Below, piece by piece: positions 56,429-64,000 of a stretch of DNA of 64,000 nucleotides (position 1 is the stretch's first letter; each line of letters opens with the position of its first letter). The position numbers and the translations under genes were made by a program. The notes under the pieces were generated by a model, which was given only the letters and a program-made list of their open reading frames with translations, was not told where the DNA came from and did not search any database. The stretch covers positions 186,001-250,000 of the forward strand of contig OX621172.1 in assembly GCA_951640195.1 (NCBI GenBank), given 5' to 3'. This stretch comes from Porpolomopsis calyptriformis (taxonomy: Eukaryota > Basidiomycota > Agaricomycetes > Agaricales > Hygrophoraceae).

Positions 56429-57325
56429 CTTGCGGAAACAATTGAGAAGGATTGGAAAATGTCTTATGAGAGGGACAAAGGAACGCACCGGGAAAATAAC
56501 GGGCTTATATAAAGACCACAGAGTAGCCGGGAAGGTTCTCCGCAAGATCAGATAGGACTGCGGCACAGTCGATGTACTATCATAGTGCCCGGAAATTTGC
56601 TGGGACTAACACCTAACTCATCGAGGCCTAGACTAGTCGCAGTCAGAACACTCCAAATGAGGATTGACTTTGAACGCGTGGTGATGGGGAGCAGCAAGCT
56701 CAAATCACGTGGTCTTCCAATGTCATACATTAGCTAGGACATGAGGGGTGAAATACCCAAATTATCTGGGCCTGGTCAGCCATAGGCTGGTACAATACAT
56801 TTGGCCTCTATCTGGAGGTAACCATGCCTGTTCCTACAGATTGTACAATCAGTCCTGTTCATACCATCTGGAGGAATGGACATGATTCCAAATAGAAGCT
56901 AAGACATTGTGTGGTCATGAGTTTAACCTTGCAGGATCAACTGACAACAAAATAAATCAGCCCCAATGTGCTATGAATGCTGGACAGGACAATCCGGAGC
57001 TGCTATCAACAACAGCCAAGGAAGAGACGGCATGCACACTCAACTATGCGCTCTATGCCGTGTAGGTTATCGTCATTTCACCATAGGCATCTGTTCCGAG
57101 AGGTAGCATGCAACTTGAAGTGAATGCAAACACTCTTACAGTAGAAACACCTAGGCAATGACCATTTGATGATATCGACATCTGGCAATTCCTGAAAGTA
57201 TTCAGTTTGGAAGTGCCAAATACAGACGCATTCAAATAAAATTTCGCAGAGTCTGGAGAGCATTTAGCATTCGAGGAGGCAGGAGATGAATTGCATTGAC
57301 GCCGTCAACACAACCAAAGTCCGGG
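56429..57325. promoter_or_regulatory. Divergent promoter region of the Dicer and K+ channel genes
   Basis: About 900 bp separate the two outward-facing starts. No coding frame of note is seen. Short minus-strand frames near 57053-57263 lack domains. The region is more AT-rich than its flanks. Confidence 0.4.
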
Positions 57326-58927
57326 ATGCCCTCAGCCAGTCCCATCCCGCTGGCTCGAATACGACACAACCAATCATCTAGGTTTCTACCTCAAGACAGA
57401 CCCCAATCCCCCTCTCAAGATGTCAACGATATCTTTCAGTATTCACTTGCTCTCGATCAAGACTCGTTGGATGCTATACAGCCTCCTTGGAAGCGAGATT
57501 TACATGCATTGCTCGAACAGCCAACATCATCGTCCCCAGCCTTCTTCATCCATGCCTTCATGACCTCTCTCATCATTACTTCGGCTATTGTAACCGTTCT
57601 GGAGACCGTCCCTGCCTTTCATTTCATCTCCAGTCGTGTCTGGTTTGGACTTGAAACCAGCCTGGTTGCCCTGTTTACAATAGAGTACATCGCACGCTGT
57701 CTGGCGTGGAGTAATACTTGGTTTAGTCTCGCAAGATGGATATTTTGTGCGCATTTGATCGTCATTCTGTTCTTTAGCTTGGCTTAATTCGCACAAAAGC
57801 ATTCTTTGGCATCATCGATTTCCTCGCAATTTTCCCTTATTACTTAGAAATACTATCCCATCAAGACACGGTATGTTCCAACCCCACTATTGGCGCTGTT
57901 GAATATAAATAATCTCTACCCAAGTCGGTCTTCTTCCGATTTTCAATCCTCAGGATGTTCCGCCTCTTGCGCGTTTTCAGACCGTTTCGCCATAATCACA
58001 CAATCCTTCTGTACGTCTTTCCTAATCCCCATTTGATTAATCTCTTCTGATCTTTCACAGTACAATTGAGGTTATGTATCTATCAGTTCGGCGATCTCAG
58101 CACGCTTTGTTCGCCATCGCCTTCTTTGTTATAATGATATTGACAGTTTTCAGCACATTGTTGTCAGTCAAAACTTTGTTTCCCTCAAAGTACCTTCAAC
58201 CGACCTTTTGTTAGATATTTTGCTGAACGCGGTACTTGGGATCCCAGGCTCGATACCTTCATTAATGTAAACGGAGATCCGACACAATTCACGGTACGTA
58301 CTAGCGTACCCAGCCATCTCTCCTTTCTCACACATCAGCTATTCGACAGTCTATACCAGCTGCGGCTTGGTACTTGCCATCTCTTTTTTTGTAAATTGCC
58401 TTGCTCTAACGTCATGCCTCCAGGTTCGTGCTAGTTAGTATGTACACATCAGTCTTCTCGTCTTCCGCCACTTGATTATCCAGCTCATTAGCTATCACCA
58501 CCGTTGGCTATGGTGAAATAACACCACGCTCCTTTCTCGGCCGTCTCGTTACTTTGCCGCTACTCGTATTCGGCCTTCTCCTCATCGCTCTACCCAGCTT
58601 TGTGCTTGGGAGGGAGTTCAGCATTGTCTGGGAAGAAATGTCGCACAAAGGCGTATGTTCTTGCTGTCCGCCAGTATTTTCGGTTGTTTACTGTGTTCCT
58701 TTTCGCATTTGTCACACAAGCGCTACGATGACGAACCCTCCTCGCCCAATCTCCAAAGTGGACCAACCACCGGGAGGACACCACCGCCAGAGTTTAAGCT
58801 TGCCGAGACTCAGGCTGAGTTGAGTAAGCGGATACTAGATCTGCGAACCACGGTGGAGGAACAAGGGGTGATGATTAAACGTCTGCTTGATGTGTTAGAC
58901 AAGGGAAAGCAACGGGAAGGAAGTTGA
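57326..58927 (+). CDS. Voltage-gated potassium channel (Kv/Shaker-like, six-helix)
   Basis: The ATG at 57326 (MPSASPIPLARIRHNQSSRF) begins a cytoplasmic N-terminus. The S1-S3 helices are ASFFIHAFMTSLIITSAIV-like, FGLETSLVALFTIEYIARCL and FFGIIDFLAIFPYYLEIL. The S4 voltage sensor reads RFSILRMFRLLRVFRPFRH, with Arg every third or fourth residue. S5 is ALFAIAFFVIMILTVFSTLL. The pore has the selectivity filter AITTVGYGEITP, followed by S6 LLVFGLLLIALPSFVLGREF. The C-terminus after a final intron is a coiled coil (LAETQAELSKRILDLRTTVE) that may support tetramerisation. Exon 1 ends at 57746; several introns of about 60 bp follow. The frame is intact to the TGA at 58925-58927. Confidence 0.88.
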
Positions 58928-59077
58928 TGTTGGATTTTTGTGTTTCGTTAAAACCACTAGCTTAGTAGGATTAATCCAGGAAACTTTATTCAAAAAACAT
59001 TGGACATCGAAATCTACACCTCAAAGTGCCATGGAAAGTAAGACACTCCTTTGGCAGGCAAAGCTCAGCGGTGTAAA

Positions 59078-62000
59078 TCATAAGGTCTCCAAATACTGAC
59101 ACGCCTCAGCTATACACCGAGACACTTCCGCAACCTATCACCCCCATTTAATTCCTCTTGATCAAATGAAATGGCCAATACATATACTCACATTAGACAT
59201 ATCAAAGGGCCTGAAATGATGACCAGGGATCCTCCAGATCTTTACGGGGCCTTTCACCAACCTTTCCCAATCGGCCACCACTTGCTCAGGTTCACTACGA
59301 TCCGCCAACCATAAAGGGACGTCTGGAACTTCACGAGGGTTGAACCCTTCTTTGGATCGGAGTAAAGCGAGCGATGGGAACGGTCCTTCGCTTGATAGAG
59401 GGTCGTGACGTCCAAGTATATAGGAATTCATCTTGAACTGAGCCTTCACCAGTTTGCCTATCTCCGAACGTTCGTTACGTTCTTCGTCCACACCAACAAC
59501 ATAATCCAATAAGGCGTCGGAGAGTTGGGTGTGTTTGGCTGGCACAGGAGAGTCGATCAACAGCACGCCTTTGACCGGTATACCATTCAGGAGAAGGTAT
59601 CGAGCTGCCTCGAACGCGACGACACCGCCGAATGACCAACCTGGCGGGAAGGCCGTCAAATGGGAATAGGTAAGAAAAGAAGTGACTTGCCTCCGAGAAG
59701 GACCGGACCTGGCGTTGTTTCCTGCACACGTTGTGCATACCAGACTGCCATCGACATCAAGCAGTTCCACGGTCTACCATTAATAAAATTCGGATTGGGT
59801 ATGCCCCATATATTGCGGTCCAAACGGTGGAGACGATCATAATAATCGATTAAGCCGCTGCCATCGTGGAAAAGGAAGAGAGGCGTGCGAGAACAGTCTC
59901 TGGATTGTTGGATAAGTACAGGGATTGGATGGAGTCGCAAGGTTCTGGCGATCATATCAGATCGTCTTCCCTTGCTCAATTCCGCTGAAGCCGAACCTTT
60001 GTCGTTCCGGCCAGCTGGGGAGGTGCCGGAAAGATAAGACTGGACGGCCCGTATCGTTGGATATCGGAGGAAGAAATCACGAGGGAGCTCGAGTTCAAAT
60101 TCGCTTTTGAGGGCATGCAGGGCCTCGATTGAGGTCAAGGAATCCAGTCCGAGGGCGTGAAAGTCAACGTCGTCATCTAGATCCTGTTCGCTGAGACAAA
60201 GGACGGAGGCCAGAATGCGTTTCGTATCCGGTTCTTCATTGATGTCCAAGCTGCTTGGCTCCAGCAGCTTCTCGTCAGCCACCAGAGTCCTCGGAGAGGA
60301 ATCTTGGCTAGATCTAGAGGACGCCAATGAACATCTCGAGGAAACCTCCCTCGCGATCTCGTCGGGTGAGTGACAACGCGAGAAAAGGTGGGGGCTGAGA
60401 TCTACATCCGGGAATGCATCCTGGAGTTTACGGAAGATCTGAACCGATAAAAGGGAGTCGATCCCAAGCGAAGCCAAATCTAGATGAGCATCGAAACCCG
60501 TAAAATCTAAAGCGCAACTTTCTGACATCACCCTGAGCACTTCCATTTTTACATCGTTCCGGGAGTGAGGTGACATGCACACAGCGTGATGTGCTGAAGG
60601 GAGAGCGTGTTCTGAAAACGAAGGCTTGGAGCCTTGGAAAGTTGTGTCCCCGATTGCCAACGCAAGTCTCCGTTTCAAGCTATCAAAACGGATACGGCGG
60701 AAATGCATCCCTTTCAGGTGGGCGACAATCTTCCCTGAATCGGGAAGTTGAACTGCATACGCTTCGGCCAGCATAACTCCTTCGTCCGGCAACCAAGCAT
60801 TGCTACAATAAACTCCATATGTCGCATCGTTGTCCACCAGTTCAGGGATGACTTTCACGGAAGAAATTCCACTGCAAATGTAAACATCAGGGGGACCGCC
60901 GTGGAGATTTGCAAGAAAACCGGCGGCGTGAATAAGAGTGTCCATGAAGATTGGGTGGACAACATATTTCCCTTTTTCATGGTCTCTCGGAAGGCTGATG
61001 GTGGCATAACCTTCCATACCGCTTGGATCGACCGTGATGGATTGCATGGTGCGATAGCGTTTGGAATAGTCCACAACACGAGGGAAAATGATCTCGTAGG
61101 CCGTGCGTTGAGAGAATACTTCGGGCGTCTCACCGTCCTTCGCTTTAACGGTCGCAGATATCCGTCGAGCAATGACGGGACGTTTTCTGGAAAATTTACT
61201 TTCCATCTCAGAGGTTGACTGAAAGACGAGGTTACCATTTACGTGGATTACTTCTTCAGCCGAGGAAGGCGATAGCGAACTGACGCTGAAGACGCCAAAG
61301 CCGTCGTGCAGCGTGATGCTTGTCTTCACAGTGCGAGCAATCCGTTCATCGTACACCAGGGGATTGACGAATTCGGTTGCGCGCAGTACGACCTGACCGT
61401 CATCGTATGGCAACGCTGAGTACCGCTTTGCGAGATCAATACCTGCAAAGATCTGCTCAAGGTATACCGAGACAGGACACAGAGCCAACCCGCCAACTCT
61501 ATGTCCTTGGATGGAGTCCGACAAATCTGAAATGGGGGTTTCGAATATCGCAACGTTGCCGTTGGAACTAGAAGGATATTGGGCCCAAGAATGTAGCATC
61601 GAGTATTCCGCAATCAAATGTGTTGGCGCGCTGGCTGGGATAGCCGTGGGATCGTTTTCTTTGAAGGGAACCCAAAATTTCGTTTTTGCAAAAGGATAAG
61701 AAGGCACCTTTGCGCAACATGTCGGGGAATGATGGATAAAGACTTCGCGCCAGCGTATAAATACGTTTGACAGATGGAGCTGAGAGAGGCTGCTCACAAG
61801 TGTCAACCACGGATCTTGCTGCTTCCGCAACGATGCCACGAGCAATGCACCCTCAGACAAAACGGAACAGGACTTGAGCATAGGAAGAGAGGTTGGATGG
61901 GGACCAATGTCTATCCAGGCATCTATCGCTTCATAGTCTGGAGTGGCTACCAAAGAAAGCACACCCATCTCGAATAGCACAGGCTCCGAACAATGACGGG

Positions 62001-63975
62001 TAAAGTACTCGGCGTTGAAAACCGAATCGTCTCCTGGCAGAACAACATCGCCAAGAACGGTCGAGACAGTTGGGATAGAAGGGGGACGGAATGCGAGACC
62101 CTGAGCTACGATTGTAAGATCAGCTAATATGGGATTCATGGCAGCGCTGTGGTATCCAAAGGATACGGGGAGGAGTGTGCTTTTACAGCCAACTTCGCTC
62201 TCTAAGTGGGCTTTGAAAACGTGTAGGCGTCCAAGAGGACCGGCGACCACACAGTCAATTGGGCTGTTAAAACAGGCGATCGTCAACCCAGTGAAAGATT
62301 TCAATTCTCTTTCGACAGCTGCAGGACCTGCGTTTACGGCCATCATACCAGTGCAATTCGGCGCACATCGTGTCACCATCAAGCGAGCTCGACTGGCAAC
62401 GAGGGTTAAAGAGTCCTTCAGAGTTAGGACATTTGCAATCACGAGCGCGGCGTATTCCCCGAGGCTATCAATATAGTGATGAGTATCTCGAGATAAACCT
62501 AATCAAAAACCGCTGACCTGTGTCCAACGACTGCAATGGGATTCAATCCCCACGAAATCCAAAGTTTAGCAAGGCTGTATTCCACAGCGACAATTGCCGA
62601 CTGATACGCTTCAAACTGCTGGCGAGGGGATGACGCCTCACGATCAGGACCAGCGGCAATGATCGGAAGTACGCCTGGAAATCCTAAGGAGATTAAAATG
62701 GAGTGACAATCGTTGATATGACGCCTGAACAGCGACGAGGTCTGATAAAGAGATCGCCCCATTCCAGGATATTGACTCCCTTGTCCAGAGAAAACAAAAA
62801 CAACATTGCCAGGCTGACCCGAGCAATGCACCATCGGCGCTTTGGCGAGCTTCTTGATGAGCGTCGACCGTTCGTTAGCAGAAACAGCTAGACGGTAGGG
62901 ATAAATCTGCCTTCTGGCTGTCATCGTGTATGCGATATCAACCAAGGGTTCTGATTGACTGGTCGGATTCGAGAGCCATTGGAGATACCGCAATCGTAAT
63001 TCTTCGAGCGCGGTTTCAGTTTTTGCCGACAATCCAAAAACGAGAGGCATCTCCGTGCGCTTAGAGATTTGGAGACGGGATGGAATATACTCCTCTAGTA
63101 AGAGAGCCGTGTTAGACCCGGCGGCGCCGAAGCTATTGAGTAATGCTACCCGCGTCATGCCGTCATGGGATGGTCTCCATGTAATATGCTGGGTAGGAAT
63201 GATCGAGTGATCGGCGTCTAGAGGTGCAATGGCCGGATTGAGGTTTCGCAGGGATATTTGTCGGGGAATAATCCCACGGTCAAGCATCAGCAACAACTTC
63301 GCCAATCCTGCCGCGCCAGAAGCGGCCTCCAAGTGCCCAATGTTCCCCTTGATGGAAGTGATGTATAGGGGATTGTTCGCAGTACGACCCGTGGAGAAAA
63401 CGCTCCGGATACTCGCTATTTCGATTGGGTCGCCCACTATGGTTCCGGTCCCGTGAGCCTCAACAACATTGACTCGACAGGGTCCCACCCTGGCACGCTC
63501 GAGTAGCTGCCTGAAGAGTGCTGCCTGAGTCGGAAAATGGGGGTGAGTAATGGAATGAGCTGGTCCACTTTGGTTTACTTCAATACCACGAATGACGCCG
63601 AGTATATTGTCATTCTCAGATTCAGCATCCGAAAGGCGTTTGATAACAAAGACACCGCAACCCTCGCTTCTGGAATAACCATCGGCTAAAGCATCAAACG
63701 CTTTGCACTGACCAGTGGGACTTAGTAAGTGGCCTCGATCTAATCCAAGAAACATCTGTTTCCAGAGTGTTAATATTCATAGGAAACCGAGATAAGGTAC
63801 GAGGAAAATTTACGTCAGGACTCGTGATGACGTTTACACCGCCGACAAGCGCAGCATTGCAATCTCCGTTCATAAGTGCTCGACAGCCTTGGTAAATAGC
63901 CACAGAAGAGGAAGAGCAGGCTGTGTCCACGACTACAGAAGGGCCGCCAAGTTGCATAGCGTATCTGTGGGGAAC
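59078..63975 (-). CDS. Non-reducing polyketide synthase KS-AT-PT-ACP-ACP-TE (N-terminus beyond window)
   Basis: An iterative type I PKS making aromatic polyketides. From the right edge: KS with active Cys in [17 protein letters not shown], then [13 protein letters not shown] and [12 protein letters not shown] has [15 protein letters not shown] and the nucleophile [13 protein letters not shown], formed by splicing over an intron at about 62443-62502. PT (product template) has [19 protein letters not shown] with the base His and [19 protein letters not shown] with the acid Asp. Two ACPs follow ([14 protein letters not shown] and [14 protein letters not shown]). TE has [22 protein letters not shown] and PGHHFRPFD. 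Reductive domains are absent. A GC-AG intron (GGAG then GCAAGT) lies near 59650-59700. The last exon ends [10 protein letters not shown] at 59081. The SAT domain and part of KS are outside the window. A small aromatic such as orsellinic acid is likely but inferred. Confidence 0.92.
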
Positions 63976-64000
63976 CTGTGAGATTTTAGTTTAATTTTCG

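Noticed and set aside
60748..61218. Plus-strand gene within the PKS region
   Set aside because: It is a shadow of the PT domain coding strand, with no start context, intron pattern or domain of its own.

Overview
The window is nuclear DNA from a filamentous fungus, most likely an agaricomycete basidiomycete. Most genes are split by many short GT-AG introns of about 50-60 bp. The gene families fit this: Dicer-like protein, Ppo oxygenase, non-reducing PKS, NACHT-ankyrin protein, F-box/LRR protein, DUF4246. So do the pogo-type and Helitron transposons and a single-pass membrane glycoprotein of the basidiomycete style. No rRNA, convincing tRNA or CRISPR array was found. Exon borders below were read by eye and are approximate unless stated.

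The left third (1 to about 20.6 kb) is a transposon graveyard. It holds two decayed pogo-like DDE transposases (673-2879 and 6605-8862), an aminoglycoside-phosphotransferase-like pseudogene (3714-5419), an unrecognised gene fragment (about 5990-6457), an unrecognised intron-containing gene (9142-10241) and a large minus-strand Helitron (about 11053-20512). The Helitron encodes a Rep/Pif1-type helicase and is split by two precise later insertions. A small LTR (TRIM-like) element with three LTR copies sits in the codons of the helicase Walker A motif, with target duplication CTGAA. A 1,708-bp element (17592-19299) has TGTCA/TGACA ends, target duplication AGAAA and two divergently arranged reading frames, one a spliced CCHC-knuckle protein; I do not recognise its family. 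Removing either insertion restores the Helitron frame. Nearly all nonsense codons in these relics read as C-to-T changes, mostly CGA to TGA.

The middle (21-44 kb) is mostly host genes: a PMP24/PXMP4-type peroxisomal membrane protein, a DUF2235 alpha/beta hydrolase, a divergently transcribed Ppo-type fatty-acid dioxygenase, a NACHT-ankyrin NLR-like protein, an HSL-type alpha/beta hydrolase just upstream of it on the same strand, an FAD monooxygenase, an F-box protein and a decayed DUF4246 gene. The run of lipase-like hydrolases, fatty-acid oxygenase, peroxisomal membrane protein and NLR suggests lipid signalling or defence, but that is inference from proximity.

The right third (44-64 kb) carries an Nha1/Sod2-type Na+/H+ antiporter, a small secreted protein with a downstream partial duplicate, a membrane glycoprotein, a GTP-cyclohydrolase-II-like protein of the Urc1 type, a Dicer-like protein, a voltage-gated K+ channel and a non-reducing polyketide synthase (KS-AT-PT-ACP-ACP-TE) whose N-terminus runs off the right edge.
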